Source: Adenanthera pavonina (taxonomy: Eukaryota > Streptophyta > Magnoliopsida > Fabales > Fabaceae). From it: 64,000 bases of DNA. Under the pieces are notes generated by a model. It had not been told where the DNA came from and searched no databases. It worked only from the letters and a program-made list of their open reading frames with translations. The position numbers were made by a program, and so were the translations under genes. Location: NCBI GenBank assembly GCA_026686845.1, contig JAIVEN010000021.1, forward strand, positions 25,810,001 to 25,874,000, in the 5' to 3' direction. Below are positions 23,418-35,664 of this stretch, in pieces. The first letter of the stretch is position 1; each line of letters opens with the position of its first letter.

Positions 23418-25379
23418 TACCAATTAAATAACAATTATAGTAAAAGTAATTAATTGGTGCAAGTAGAATTTATCAATAAATATTATTTTGGATTAATAAA
23501 AATTATAGAGTTATTTTTTGATCAAAAACCCCTTAAGTGGCATGAGGTGCTGCAGGTAGGACACCTTGGGAGTTTATTTCTTTAACTTAAGTGGATTATC
23601 TTATTTAATTAACCAATTGGTCACTTAACTAAATGTCACTATTCATGCATTTAATATCTCTCCTCAAGACCTTAGATTAAGCCACTGAAAACACTTCTTC
23701 TTCCTCATTTTAGGCATCCTAAACAGCAACAAGAAGAGTGAGGGAGAGAAAAGAGAAAGCTAGAAGGCAAGATCCAAGCTCAAGTTGCAAAGGCGAGATC
23801 TCTTGGCCCTAACTTGTATTCTCATGTAGTTTAAGATTGTTTGATGGAATCTTTTCTCTCCTCCCACACCCTAGGAATTTTGGCCATGCTTGTGTAGAGA
23901 GAGAGAGTTGAGTTTTTGTCCAAAAACTTCAGGAAAAGCTTAGAATAGGTGAATAATGCATGAAACAATAATTTGTTGCAAGTTTTGAGAAGTAAATCAT
24001 TTTGTCCTAATTTTCCGTTAATTTTGGCCAATGTTAGGTTTAGGATAGAGAAGAAAATTCAAAATTTTAATCTCAAAAATGGATTTCTTAGGGTCAAATT
24101 AGTTAAATGCGAGTATTGGGTTCATGGAAAATCAAAAGAAAAGCAAAGTGAAATTTTTAAGTTCGAGAGTGGACTTGGTGAGGTTGAACTAAGAACCAGT
24201 AGCTTATGATCTTATTTTGTGATGTATTAGGGTTCATGAAAGTTGTGGAAAGCCAAAGGAAAAGTGCACAAAGCTTGGAAGGCAAAGGAATTGCATAAGG
24301 TAGTTAATTCCCTTTACTTTCACAATGTTATCATATTTGCTTACTAAATGTTTGATACTTTGTCGTATGATTGAAATGTTACCATGTGATGTTTTATGTT
24401 GTTGGCTGAGTTGAATGAGAGGTTTTGAGACCTGAGGATGTCCATTTTACAAAACAACGCTCTGCCAAAATTTTTGTAGAATCATATGACCTAAATGTTC
24501 CGATATGTTTAATACTTGATTCTTTGATGTTTTCATACTAAATGTAATAATACGATTGCATGTATGGATAATTGCTACTAAGATTCAATGAATCTCATCC
24601 TTTCAAATACTAACCATGTCTAGGATTAAGCTCAGGCAAAGCTACCCAAGAGGACAAAGGCAAGGAGAGAAATATTGATGATTAAGTTATCAATGCTCCA
24701 AATGATCCTTTATTATGAGTTATTGTGTAAAATCATATGAGTTGCCTTAAATTTATACCTTCATGCAAACATATCCTTTTAAGTCTTAGAAAATGCATGG
24801 TATGATATGGGAACAAATTATGGCCATGTATATATTTTATGGCCTTTATTTTGCAAGAATATACGATGTAAATGGCGCTTTTAACCTTTATATGATGTAC
24901 CGGTCATTAGTTAGATGTTTTGATATTTAATATATAAGTGTTATATATGGATGGAAACTATATAGAATAATATTTAATAGGTCTAAAGATCACTCAATTT
25001 GGATATCTATGCGATTTTATATGATTTTTCAAAGTTAGGCCAGAAAACTAGAATTTTAGAAAATGACCAAATAAATAGTAATTATTCTCAAAATTTACTG
25101 TATCAATTGGCCTAGTCAATACTCTTTTTCATATTTTTTTCATATAGAAAATATTTTTGACTATTTTTAGAGACTTGAATAACTTGTATACGATTTTTGT
25201 AAAGTTAGTTATGAATTTTTGAATTTTACCTAGTAAAATGGAAAAGTGTCAAATAAACAGTACCAAGGTCATAAAAATTCTGTTTTCAACATTGATGTGG
25301 TTCAAGCATCTAATTGGGCATAAATGGACTTAATTATGATCTATTTCATGAAAATTGAGCCCAAAATTCAAGTGTTACA
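22861..25379 (+). mobile_element. Ty3/gypsy-like solo LTR, intact copy (2519 bp)
   Basis: Runs from TGTAATATCC to AAGTGTTACA with a perfect CTAAT duplication (22856-22860 and 25380-25384). The same CTAAT plus TGTAATATCC start also occurs at 18106-18120 through the tandem duplication. The ORFs inside (for example 23973-24209) overlap non-coding LTR and have no domain. The TGTAA...TTACA ends and 2.5 kb length resemble chromovirus LTRs, but the lineage is unproven. Confidence 0.82.
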
Positions 25380-25384
25380 CTAAT

Positions 25385-27250
25385 GACCATTTTTCATTGC
25401 AATTAAAGTTACACTTGTTTTTATCTCAAAAAAAAGTACACTTGCTAGTCTAATTCCTTAATTATTCATTAGCATCTTTCAAATTACTAAGAGTGTTCCA
25501 ATTATGTTAATCACTAATTCCTTAGGTGATTACTTAATCAAACTAGTCAATCATAAGTTTAATATAATTATGTAAGGCCAATAGATATGTTTCTATCTTA
25601 CAAGCGAATCAAGTTACTTGCGTGATCAAATACACAATTTTACACAATTCAATTGAGGGCTTCTCCTAAATTCCCTATGTCTAGGTCCTAAATTCCCTAT
25701 GTCCAAGCTCATTTAGAACACTACAGTCAAACACACAACTGAATCAACAAATATAACACTAATATAATCAAAGGGGAAAATCATCATCCACAATCCATAA
25801 TCAAGCTATACCAATCCAAAGCAAGGGTTTAGCTACACATAATGAACATTTCCACGAACAAAAGATATAGTTTATCAACGACAAAACAAAATATATGAGA
25901 GAGAAGATATAGGGAGAGAAAACTAATCAATGCTAAATTCCTTTCTGATATGCCAATCTTTAGCATTCCATAGCCTCACTTCACCTCCATTTGAGCCTCC
26001 AAGATACCACATATGTCCAAAATGCCCAAAATGAAGAAAGCACCTAAATATATTGGAGAAACCTTTCAAAATCATGTGTTAGTAAAAATGTACGTTTCTG
26101 TTTTTGACTTTCACTATAGCGAAGGTGCTCTCTGGAAAAATATATTGGAAATTTTGTCACCAGTTTGTTGGAGTGAAAAATTTCTTCGTTGGAGCAAAAG
26201 ACTTACACAAATAATTCTACATAAAAGCTCTGAATTCCTTCCAAACCAAGTCAACCCAATCCATTCAACACATTCAATTAGCGCAACAAGTGATCCAAAA
26301 ACCAAAAATGAACCACAAAACACAAGCAAAATTTTTCCCAACTTCCATTATAACATTTTTCTCAATTACACAGTAATTTTCCAATAAAAAACATATGATA
26401 ACTCTGATTTACACCAAAAACCATATCAAATATCATATAATGTTTGGAATTTGTCATAGATATTTTTTATTTATTGTCATGAATAATTTTTTCATAATTT
26501 CAAATGAAAAAATCATTAGTGTTACTCCCCTTGTCTTATTTATAATGCAGAATTTTAAAGCAAAATTTGAATTTTTAAATGAGGTATTTTAGTTCAATAA
26601 AGCAATAATGAATTATTTTCAAAATTTACCCTTTACATAAATTTAAGGGGAAAAAGAGAAAGGGAAGGAGAGAGATTAATTAAAATGGGGATAGAAATTA
26701 ATGAAAGAGATGAATTTTTATGTAAGGATAAATTTGGAAAGTTAAATTAATTGTTGAGAAATTCAGTTGTGTTAGTTACTAATTTTAATTAATCAATTTC
26801 CTTAATCTTTGTGAAGGTGATTAAAATTATTTCTTCCAATCTTGAATAGAAGGGATGTTTTATGTAGTTATTTTGGTCCAAATTATAAGGGATAAATAAT
26901 ATATATATGCCTGGTATATTAAATAATTTATTCCAGTTATACCTTTTATTAAATAGTATATCTATTTTAGTTTTGCAAGTAAAAATTAGTTAAGATAGAA
27001 GTACTAATTAAGTATCATTAAATTAAATGTGGAAGTTCAAATATTAAATTGGGGACATTTGTCAAAAATAATTTTAATCTATGGCTGATTTAAGATGGCT
27101 AACTACTTTTCTTAATATTGAAAAGATAATTATTTATATCTTATCTTTAAAATTGAAGTGAGATATTACCTTATAAAATTACCTTAACTAAACAAATACT
27201 ACATTACTTCTTCTGGCCCTATATATCGAATGTTTTGCATAAAATACATG
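25385..27250. other. Unassigned stretch, possibly old retroelement leader
   Basis: Contains a short tandem pair (cctaaattccctatgt at 25665-25680, and the same core again at 25687-25702). The 124-residue plus frame at 26013-26387 has no domain and no supporting signals. The complementary strand of 25440-26390 has a transcript-like texture, but no family could be assigned. 26400-27250 is plain AT-rich sequence. Confidence 0.35.
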
Positions 27251-27256
27251 CATATT

Positions 27257-27669
27257 AAGAAAGGCCTGAAAACATCTTAAATTTATGGGAAAAAAAACCA
27301 AAACTTTCATTTTTAATCTTATTAAATGTTTCATCATTATGCCTATTAAGTATAGGAGTTTTTATGGACATTTTATGAGAAGTAACAATGACAGGGATAA
27401 AAATAGAAAAGTTGCATCTAACATTTTATAATGTAGACAAAAAATTTGAAAACATCTTATCAAGTTGTATCAAACATCTCATTAAGGAAAGTCTGAAAAA
27501 CATCTTAAATTTATGAAAAAAAAAATTTAAAATTCTATTTTTAATCTTATTAAATATTCAATTATATGTGTAGGGAGTTTTGATGAGCATTTTATGACAA
27601 GTAATAATGACATGAATAAAATTAGAAAAGTTATACCTAACATCTCACAATGTTAACCAAAAATTTGTT
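27257..27669. repeat. Tandem duplication, about 227-bp unit
   Basis: The unit beginning aaggcctgaaaacatctt (27257-27483) recurs as aagtctgaaaaacatctt (27484-about 27669). They share the blocks around ttaatcttattaaat and catttta-gagaagtaa. The copies have diverged by small indels. Confidence 0.7.
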
Positions 27670-27679
27670 TTACAAATCA

Positions 27680-27865
27680 ATATAAGTTGGCTCAAATGGA
27701 AGGAATCTAAATTTTTTAATCATCAGCTCCTAGATTCGATCTTTAGGATAATAAAAATGAAAGAGATATACTTAAAAGATCCACTCCATTTGAAGTTTGA
27801 TCTAAATTAACTTTGGATTAGTCAGATCAATCAATTTTAATTAATAATTTGTTAAAAAAAAATTT
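27680..27865 (+). mobile_element. Candidate tRNA-derived SINE remnant
   Basis: A-box-like TGGCTCAAATGG (27688-27699) and B-box-like AGATTCGATCT (27732-27742) are spaced as in a tRNA-type RNA polymerase III promoter. About 100 bases of body follow, ending in an A-rich tail near 27850. Both boxes are imperfect and no target duplication was found. Confidence 0.4.
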
Positions 27866-28160
27866 ATTCTACAAAACACCTCATGAAAAGGATGTATTTT
27901 GACCTATCATAAAGAGAGGACCTGTGATTTGCCATGGCATTTGCTGAACTGCTTGGGGAGCGAAGGTGCTGGGAAAGTGGAAAGTAGGACAGTTTACTGA
28001 ATCCGAATCCAACACGTAAGATCTTATTTGATGACGCCGGCGCCAAATCATGACCTTTTTAAGCTGTTTATCATCAGTCGTCCAATCAAAACTTATACGT
28101 ACTTTTGGTTGACCTTCTAGACTTCACACATCATCCATGACGCCCCATCACACTTTTTAA
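27866..28160. other. Short GC-richer island, unassigned
   Basis: Contains GCCGGCGCC and a 60-residue minus frame (27864-28046) with no recognised motif. It could be a gene fragment or promoter relic. No splice or domain evidence. Confidence 0.2.
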
Positions 28161-28189
28161 ATTTGACCCAAATATCAAGATATTAGAGA

Positions 28190-28770
28190 TTAGATTGGCT
28201 ATTGAACCGGTTGAGACACGGATCTAAGATTCAATAGTTTAATCGGGATTGAACTATAATCAAACAGATATTAATAAAATTAATATATTTTGTATTTTAT
28301 ATGTTATATATTATATAAAAAAAACTTGTTATAAATAAGTTTAATAATTTAATATTAAAATTTAAATAAGTTATTATTCATCTATAATCATATTTTGAAT
28401 ATAAAATAATTAAAAAATTACCTATTATTATATTATTTGTTTAGCAAATTTATTATTATTAGTACTTTTGTATCCTAATAATACTTATACAATATTATAA
28501 TAATAATAATAATAAATAAATTTATACATAGAAAATAACTATTTAGTACTAAAAATAATACTATTTCATCTTTAAATCAAAAATAAAAATTTTAAAAAAT
28601 TTACCGATTCAAACTGGTTTTAAACCACTTCACAATTGATTCTGCCCGGTTCATAATCATTTTCCACTAATTCTAAACTCAACTGATTTTTCTATTTGTC
28701 CAGATTATATCAGGTATCATTTTCGGGTCCAGCCAATCGAATTGACTGGTCCGATTCAATTTTTTATACC
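28190..28770. other. Possible hAT-like MITE relic
   Basis: The left end has gaaccggttgagac and the right end has accgattcaaactggtttt, a loose inverted arrangement of ACCGGTT-type motifs. The core is very AT-rich, with an (AAT)n run near 28495-28515. Ends and target duplication cannot be fixed. Confidence 0.3.
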
Positions 28771-28899
28771 ATGCCAAATATGCATCAGGTTCAAGTTGAG
28801 TTCTTATTTATACTCATTTCTCCAATGTCAGTTTTCAATCTGATCAAGCTTGATGGCTTTACCAAAACCAAACAAAAAATTTACACATGGAAACATGTA

Positions 28900-31040
28900 A
28901 TCTAAAGAAAAAGTGAAAAATGACAATGTAATATCCTATCAAGTGTTATGCAAGTCAAGTGACTACCAATATGCTTACTCATACCTCTGTATACTTTAAG
29001 AAGTAACAATGAAATATATACTCATTCTAGTCTTTTTTAACATGTCTTCTATAAGTTATTTTTATCATTTTTATAAGGGTAATGTAATATAATGAGATAG
29101 TATTTCTTTTTTACCCCTATATTTAATCATCAGTCTTGTAAATTGTTTCTTGAAAAAAAAATAAATGTTTTACTTCATAATTGGTGGGCTTATTTTTTTT
29201 CTTCCTCATAATAATGATTACTAATTAAATTATATTTATATTATTTTAATTAGTAAAGGTAAAAATAAAATCTTAAACTCCATTTTTAGAAATATAAAGA
29301 TATAATAAACCCTCGTTAATTCACGTAAGATAGTTATAAATACCTTATAAAATAGATCACAAGAAATATTTATTAATTTATTTAGTTATTTAATAAAATG
29401 TCTTAGTACTAATATATGTTGTATGTACACACATATCAATAGTTAAAAAAATGAGATACAATCAATATTGTTGGCTGGAATGGGAAGAATTAACTCAATA
29501 CTCTTTAAGCATCTATTGAATAACAATGCTCAAATTTAAATGAATATTAATATTGGATGTCAAATAATTATGAAAAAATATTTGATATACATGTTTATTG
29601 ACATAAATATCCTCTTTTTATATATTCAATGAATAAATAGTTATCTACATTTATGTTCAAATTCAATGAATATTGAATAGAGGCACTTAAAAAAGAGGGA
29701 ATTAATTATTGACTTTTTTCTGGAAATTAAAAATTTATTTTCAAAAGAAAGAAATATAACTTTATTTAAATGCTTTACTTAAATTCATTAAAGTATTGGT
29801 TAGATGTTCTATTCTTTATTAACTAGATTTTCCTCCCGTGCCTGACGTGAATACTTGAGGGCACATTAGAAACATTTTATTTTAATTTCAAAATATATTG
29901 AATTTAAAAAAATTTATCACTAACTCTTCTATAAAAAAATGATGTGAAATGATATTAATTAAAATTAATATAAATTTTAGAATTAAAAAATATTAAATTT
30001 TAAAAAAGTAAAGCTCACCTTAAAAGGGAAAAAAATGGACATCACTTGTTAAAAAAGATAAATAAAAAATAGAATTACTTAAATAAAAAAATAAAAAAAA
30101 ATGGTACAAAATCTAAAACAGGATGAAACAGTGGCTAATCTACTGTATCAACTGAATTGTACTTTTTCTTTTTTTATTATGTATTGATTGATGATGATGA
30201 TAACGACAATGAGGTGATGCAAGACAAATGTTCTAACACGTCATTTATTTAGTTCTGGTTCTTCTTTTTCTTGCGTCAGACTATTTGTCTCCTAATTCCG
30301 TAATTTTTTTTCCGAGCTCATATTTTAACACGTGAATCTTCTACTCCTTTTGTTTTTTTTTTATTTGTGATATTTTTTAAAAAGCTTATTTGTATTTATT
30401 TATCATGTTAAAATTTTAAAATAATATTAATGATTACTTTTCTACTTATATCATTTTTTATTATTTCAAAATTAAAAATAATATTAATTATTTTTTTATT
30501 TATTCATTTTTGTAAGGATATATTAATAAATTTAAAAGAAACTCTGATAATTATATCTTTTAATTTGTGTAATAAAATTAAAAAAAATTTTAAAAAATGA
30601 AAATAATACTATATTATTTTGCATCTCTCTATTCTGTTTTCCTCGGAAACATGACAAAAAATCATAGAGTAATTTTTATCTTCTAAAAATATTTTAAAAA
30701 TTAATCTTATTATAAATATTAGAACAAAAAAATCACATACAACTCAATATATTATTTTAAAAATGACTCTCTTTAATTTTTAAGATAGAATTTTATTATT
30801 ACTAATTTTGTAAATTTATACCATATAAAAATATAGAAAATAAATTTAGAAGAAGACAACAACCGAAATAATCTTGCTCCAACCTCGTTTCAAATTCAAT
30901 TTATAAAAGATTTAGGTTTTTCCTTTTAGAAATTTATCTCAAAATTTTTAAACAAACATAAACGGACCCAACTCAAACAAAACAAAATAAGATTAGTACT
31001 TCCATGCCAAGTTTAGAGTGTCATCCCCATTCCTTACTAG
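28900..31040. other. AT-rich intergenic stretch
   Basis: No gene, LTR or structured repeat recognised. Confidence 0.5.
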
Positions 31041-31047
31041 TGAATTA

Positions 31048-31321
31048 TACTACTTTCTCCGGTCTTATATATAGAATTTTTTATACTGGTTCTAAATATA
31101 AGATCCTTTACAATATACGAGGTAGTATTTATTATACATTTTCAAAAAAATGCTCCTATTTAATGTATTCAAAGAGAAAGAGAGAGAGAGATTAAATAAG
31201 GGTAGTTTTAAAAAAATATTGAAATTTTCAGAAAAATTGATATAGTTAATTAGTTTTAATTCCAATTCTTAATTCGTGTGATTGGGTTAAAAAAGTCTTA
31301 TATTAAGAATTAGAGGTAGTA
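31048..31321 (+). mobile_element. MITE (Stowaway/Tc1-like ends), copy 1, upstream of the ERF gene
   Basis: Ends TACTACTTTCTCCGG and (complement) TACTACCTCTAATTC form imperfect terminal inverted repeats with TA at the edges. The interior matches 58658-58925 in the same orientation, sharing the blocks around acaatatacgaggt and atagttaattagtttta. No transposase. The 3' end lies 602 bases before the ERF start codon. Confidence 0.7.
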
Positions 31322-31562
31322 TTATGAAGATTAGACTTAGATTATTGCATTGAAGTAATTGAATTCAAAAAGAGTACAGTAATAAAAATTTCTCATGAAC
31401 GCTATTTATGTTATGAAAACGATATTTAAATACAACTTTAATTTAATTTCGAGAAAATATTTCCAATGCATGAGTGACACAGTCATCACTTGGACACTTC
31501 CCTTCCCATGGCAACATAAATAATGCTAGTTTTAATTTAAGAAGCCAGTGAATGAGTAAGCT

Positions 31563-31568
31563 CACGTG
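31563..31568. promoter_or_regulatory. G-box (CACGTG) upstream of the ERF gene
   Basis: CACGTG in the context CTCACGTGGA, a bZIP/bHLH binding core. It lies about 180 bases upstream of the TATA box. Function is inferred from motif and place only. Confidence 0.45.
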
Positions 31569-31745
31569 GATTAAAAGACAAACGTGGTCCAATGTTGTCA
31601 TCTTCGACGCGGAGCTACACATCACTGCTCTCATCATCTGCTGGTGCTACCCGTACCCGTCAACGCGCCTCCCTGGATCTGACCGGTCGTTCGTAGTCAA
31701 ACTCCTTACTCGCTTCCGCACAGACACGCCTTTGTCCGACCCACA

Positions 31746-31755
31746 TATATATAAG
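31746..31755 (+). promoter_or_regulatory. TATA box of the ERF gene
   Basis: TATATATAAG, 168-177 bases upstream of the ATG. A leader of about 140 bases is implied. Confidence 0.7.
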
Positions 31756-31922
31756 CAGCCGCAAACTCTGTCTCTACACCGAAAAAACGCACACAATCTC
31801 ATCTCATACCCGCAACAAAAGATTCCTCTCATACAAGTTCTTTATTCTAACGAAATCACAAGTTTTTAAAAACACAATTAAATTTTCCCTCTTTTGCTTC
31901 GTTTCATTTGATACTGGAAAAT

Positions 31923-32564
31923 ATGGTGAAGCAGATCGCCGAAAAGCCCTCCGAACGCAGCGATTCTAAGTTCAGAGGGGTTCGGAAGAGGAAGTGGGGC
32001 AAGTGGGTTTCAGAAATTAGACTACCTAACAGCAGGGAGAGGATCTGGTTGGGGTCCTATGACTCCGCCGAGAAGGCGGCGCGCGCTTTCGACGCTGCCA
32101 TGTTTTGCTTACGTGGCCGATCCGGCAACTTTAATTTTCCTGATAACACACCCGACATCGCCGGCGGCAGGTCCATGTCCCCTGCTCAGATTCAAGCTGC
32201 TGCTTATCGTTTTGCCAATTCAGAGCCCCGGATAGGCCATTCAGATAACCCTGTGACCCGTGAATTGGCAGGGGAGTCTCCGTCTCCTTCGCTCTCGGAA
32301 GCGACGGTATTACCTGTGGAATCTCCGTCACCCACGCTTTCTGAGGTGACGGTGCAAATGGACACTGAAGTGACCCTAAACGAACCGGTGCCGGATCTGT
32401 TTAAGACATCCGGGTCGGGTAATTATGGGCAGGAATATGGGATATTTGCGGGGTTTGATGATTTAACCAGTGAATTCTACATACCAGAAATGCCGAGTGT
32501 GGTTTATGGAGAAGAAAACATGGATGGGTTGATAATTGACGACTCATTCTTGTGGAATTTTTAA
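31923..32564 (+). CDS. AP2/ERF transcription factor, ERF017/018/019-like (DREB subfamily)
   Basis: Intronless gene for 213 residues. A single AP2 DNA-binding domain spans about residues 17-73, from KFRGVRKRKWGKWVSEIRLP to LRGRSGNFNFP, with WLG and the RAFDAA helix. The domain has the DREB-type Val at position 14 but Leu at position 19. The MVKQ start, the RLPNSRERIWLGSYD stretch and the acidic C-terminus ending DDSFLWNF match the Arabidopsis ERF017/ERF018(ORA47)/ERF019 group as known. The start is placed at the MVKQ Met; the five upstream in-frame codons lack an ATG. Predicted nuclear regulator of stress- or jasmonate-related genes by family. The acidic tail is probably an activation region. 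It is isolated, with LTR and LINE debris on both sides, and shows no defects. Confidence 0.95.
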   Translation: MVKQIAEKPSERSDSKFRGVRKRKWGKWVSEIRLPNSRERIWLGSYDSAEKAARAFDAAMFCLRGRSGNFNFPDNTPDIAGGRSMSPAQIQAAAYRFANSEPRIGHSDNPVTRELAGESPSPSLSEATVLPVESPSPTLSEVTVQMDTEVTLNEPVPDLFKTSGSGNYGQEYGIFAGFDDLTSEFYIPEMPSVVYGEENMDGLIIDDSFLWNF

Positions 32565-33500
32565 GCAGTAGTAATGAGTGAGTATAGTGAAAAGCGATCA
32601 GAGTTTCGGAAAGTTTTATAATTTCCGGAATATTCAGTGGGGTTTAATTGGAGCTAGAGTTGGTCAATTTTTGGAGGACCAACCCCTGCGAATGTTTGAG
32701 TAGTTATTGCAAATTCTTTATTTTTTTGCCTGTATTACGAATTCTTTTTTGTTTCCAATTAAACCTGCGCTGAAAATTTGTAAGCAGTCAAGAAAGTTGT
32801 AAAGTTGCAATTTTTTGTAGCCATTAATTCGATCAGTGAAATACTACACTTTCTTAACTAAATATATATTTGTTATAATTGGGTACTGGGCTCTTTTTCT
32901 TTCAAGGATTCGTGTTAGTTACCAACGAAAATGAAACGTGAAAAGATCATGTCATTACTGGAAGGACTTGGCTTAACCATAGTTGATTGAATAATTTTAT
33001 AAGGGATTGCGTTGAAGAACTGGATATATGTGGACCAATGAAACGATGTCACTTCGCCCCTTGGTTTATCAAAAGCAAAAGCAATGTCACTTTTAGGACG
33101 GGCTCAAAAGACTGCACAATATCCGCACTCTGTCAACTCTTACTTCTAATTTCAGATGTTGAGAAATATAGTTAACCTCATTTTAAAGTTATTTAAGTTA
33201 TCTAAAATTTTTTATTATTTTACAAAATTATCTTTATTTAATAAAGTATTAAATTCTTTTATCCGATAATAATTATTTCAAACAAGGGACATTTTTTATA
33301 AAAACACATTAATAATTTTATATAATTTTTAAAGGTTCTTATACTAAGGACAAAAACATATTCTCAAGAGATCCTTATAAAAGGGATGGGAGAGAGTATT
33401 AATAACCTTTAATTAATTTTAGAGTTTAACTAAAATATCCCATGTCCCTTTGTTGGTTAGATCTTTAAGGCCTTGCATGAAGTCTCCTTACTTCATAAAA
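32565..33500. other. 3' flank of the ERF gene
   Basis: About 300 bases of likely 3' UTR and terminator, then AT-rich sequence. A MITE-like end (aaaagggatgggagagagta, near 33378-33397) has no matching partner. No gene. Confidence 0.4.
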
Positions 33501-33509
33501 AGGTCTCAA

Positions 33510-34330
33510 TATCCCCCTCACCTTCGCCATTAATAGATGGGCAAACCATTTTTTTCCACAATTAATTCCAGGTTGTCAGGGCAGTCCCAAAAAAGACATG
33601 GATCACATTCTCGAAGTTCTCATAGAGTTGGTGAGAATTGTTTCATGCTTCACCATCCACATGAAGGTTTTTCTTTTTCTCAGGTACTTGATTGAACACG
33701 CCACAATTGCTTCCAACCTCCAAGTCGGTCATTGATTCTGATTTTCAGACTCCATAAGATTATATGCCAAAGCTGATAGAGAAAGAGCCGTCATGCGAAG
33801 GTCTCCATTCTCCAGTATGGTCTATCTTCTCCATAAGACTAACTTGGAGTTCTCACTAAACAGATTTTCCTCACATTGCAATGGGGGAAGCCATTGAACC
33901 ATGGATACTGTATCCCATGCTCCTGTATCATCACATATATAATTTACAAAAGTAGCTGCCTTCATCCATGTTCATTATAGATCCCTGTGCATAATTCCAT
34001 AGAGGCAGGGGGAGTTGGCTCCAATGATCAAACCAGAACGAGGTCATCTCGCCATTTCCAAGTTATTGTAAAACTCATCCCATAGCTTCGCCAGGTATGA
34101 CATGCTTAGCTTAGTGACATTTATATTTGCTTCTTAAAATACCAACCCACGGGGCCTCCATTCTGTTGTACGATTCCCAGTGTAGCTTCATGACAAATGC
34201 CCTGTTTTGCTTGTCATCATCCTTTATGCCTAACCTACCTTTCCCCTTCGGTTTAGTGACATTTTCCCAAGCAACAAGGTGCATTATGTTGATGATTGAA
34301 TTCTAGATAAATATGTTGGTGACATTGTTC
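33510..34330 (-). pseudogene. L1-type LINE remnant (RT C-terminus and zf-RVT region)
   Basis: Minus-strand frames show the plant LINE pattern AWENVTKPKGKGRLGIKDDD, then NRAFVMKLHW, then VGILRSKYKCH, then NGEMTSFWFDHWSQLPLPLW. Downstream is a degenerate zinc-finger-like RT tail containing WLPPLQCEENLFSE. Stops and frameshifts are frequent. The 5' part (endonuclease and RT core) is absent, as in 5'-truncated LINEs. The Copia-2 element begins 80 bases to the right, but LINE sequence is not recognised beyond it. Confidence 0.8.
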
Positions 34331-34405
34331 CTTCATTCTATATATTATTAATACTTATGTTGGTGACCAATTGAATCGAAGCAATCACCTGCTCGTTGGT
34401 ATGTG

Positions 34406-34410
34406 TGGAT
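34406..34410. repeat. Left target-site duplication of Copia-2 (TGGAT)
   Basis: Matches 45826-45830 exactly. Confidence 0.85.
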
Positions 34411-35129
34411 TGTAAGATGCCATAGATAAAATTGTTAGAAAATAATTATCTGAGTTGTGCTCGAAGACACTGTCCTTAAGAGTTATTCCAGCACAAGTCA
34501 GTAACTCTCCAGGATCAAACGAATCCTTCTGCAATGAGTAGGAATCAGAACTATGAAAATTATAAACTTAGAAGGAGTCAAAGAGGAAGAGGAAAGCTCT
34601 GAAGATGTTTGTGAGCTCGGTGCACTGAATTTCTAATTGAGCCTCTCTATTTATAGACACCAGAAGCAGCTGAATGTTGGACCTCGTTTAATGACGTTAA
34701 TGAGGTTCTGAACATTAAGCGGTTTTCAACGAAGGGAATTAATTAAATTAAAAAAAATAATACCAATTAATCAAGGTTAGGAATGGACGACCAATGTTCA
34801 GAAACATTTACACCATGAACTCATAATCGAAACCTTAAAAACATGGATTTTCTGGAAGGCTATTTAAATTTTTGTATTTTCTTAAAAATAATTTTCGACA
34901 ATGGCAAAAAGTATCCAACACCGCATATAATCTCATGCCCCCGGGGGGGGGGAATTGATGGATTTCAACTGTGGAGGCCTGCTATTGTGCGCACGAGCCC
35001 ACTTCTTCCTCTAGGGCCATTTTGCTCTCCAATAAACACATGTTCATATATATACACTAAGAAATTTATTGGTTTGACAATGTGAGACTTTAAGCTTTCT
35101 CTTTTGACACATACACACATACTCCAACA
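34411..35129 (-). repeat. 3' LTR of Copia-2
   Basis: Minus strand starts TGTTGGAGTATG and ends CATCTTACA. Aligns with 45138-45825. It contains a C5G10 run (34938-34952) absent from the other copy and an extra agggccattttgctctcc segment. Confidence 0.9.
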
Positions 35130-35140
35130 ATCCCCCACAT
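35130..35140 (-). other. Polypurine tract of Copia-2
   Basis: The minus strand reads atgtgggggat directly before the 3' LTR. Confidence 0.7.
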
Positions 35141-35664
35141 ATATGTCAAAAGATCCCTTTTGTCTAAGTTACGATAATGAATATAAACATTTTAAATTTG
35201 ATGTCTTTCAAACTATGAACCAAACCTAGACCAATAAAACTTAGTACATAGAATTGAAACTTATAGTTTCTATGAACCAACAATTCTTTATTGTATAGTA
35301 CAGGCTTTAATAGTCAATTTATAACCCCCACAATTTCCACTATTATAGCAATTTTGCGCTTTAAACGGCCGTGTGCGTGTCTGGTTTTAATTAATGCTCT
35401 AGAGATTTCACCACAATTTTATAGGAGCGGCCCTACTCCACATTCATATAGGTGATTCCATCATGTATATTTGCAATGAATACACCATCTGTAAGAAATA
35501 TGAAATCATTAAAAGCTTTTACCCAACCTCGCAAATAATGCATCCTAGCACTTTTTTCGTATCATAGGAAGGCACAAAATTAATAAAGTGCTAGCAGAAT
35601 TAATAGATGACTTGTTTTTACCCATATAAATCTCCTTCATGGGATCATCAATTACAGAGGTTGG
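35141..35664 (-). other. 3' untranslated part of Copia-2
   Basis: No domain. It continues into 39532 onward once the nested LTR is removed. Confidence 0.6.

Noticed and set aside
26013..26387. 124-residue plus ORF
   Set aside because: No motif, unbalanced composition, and no promoter or splice support. Probably old repeat sequence.
31552..31869. 105-residue plus ORF and overlapping minus ORFs before the ERF gene
   Set aside because: They span the TATA box and leader of the ERF gene and have no domain.
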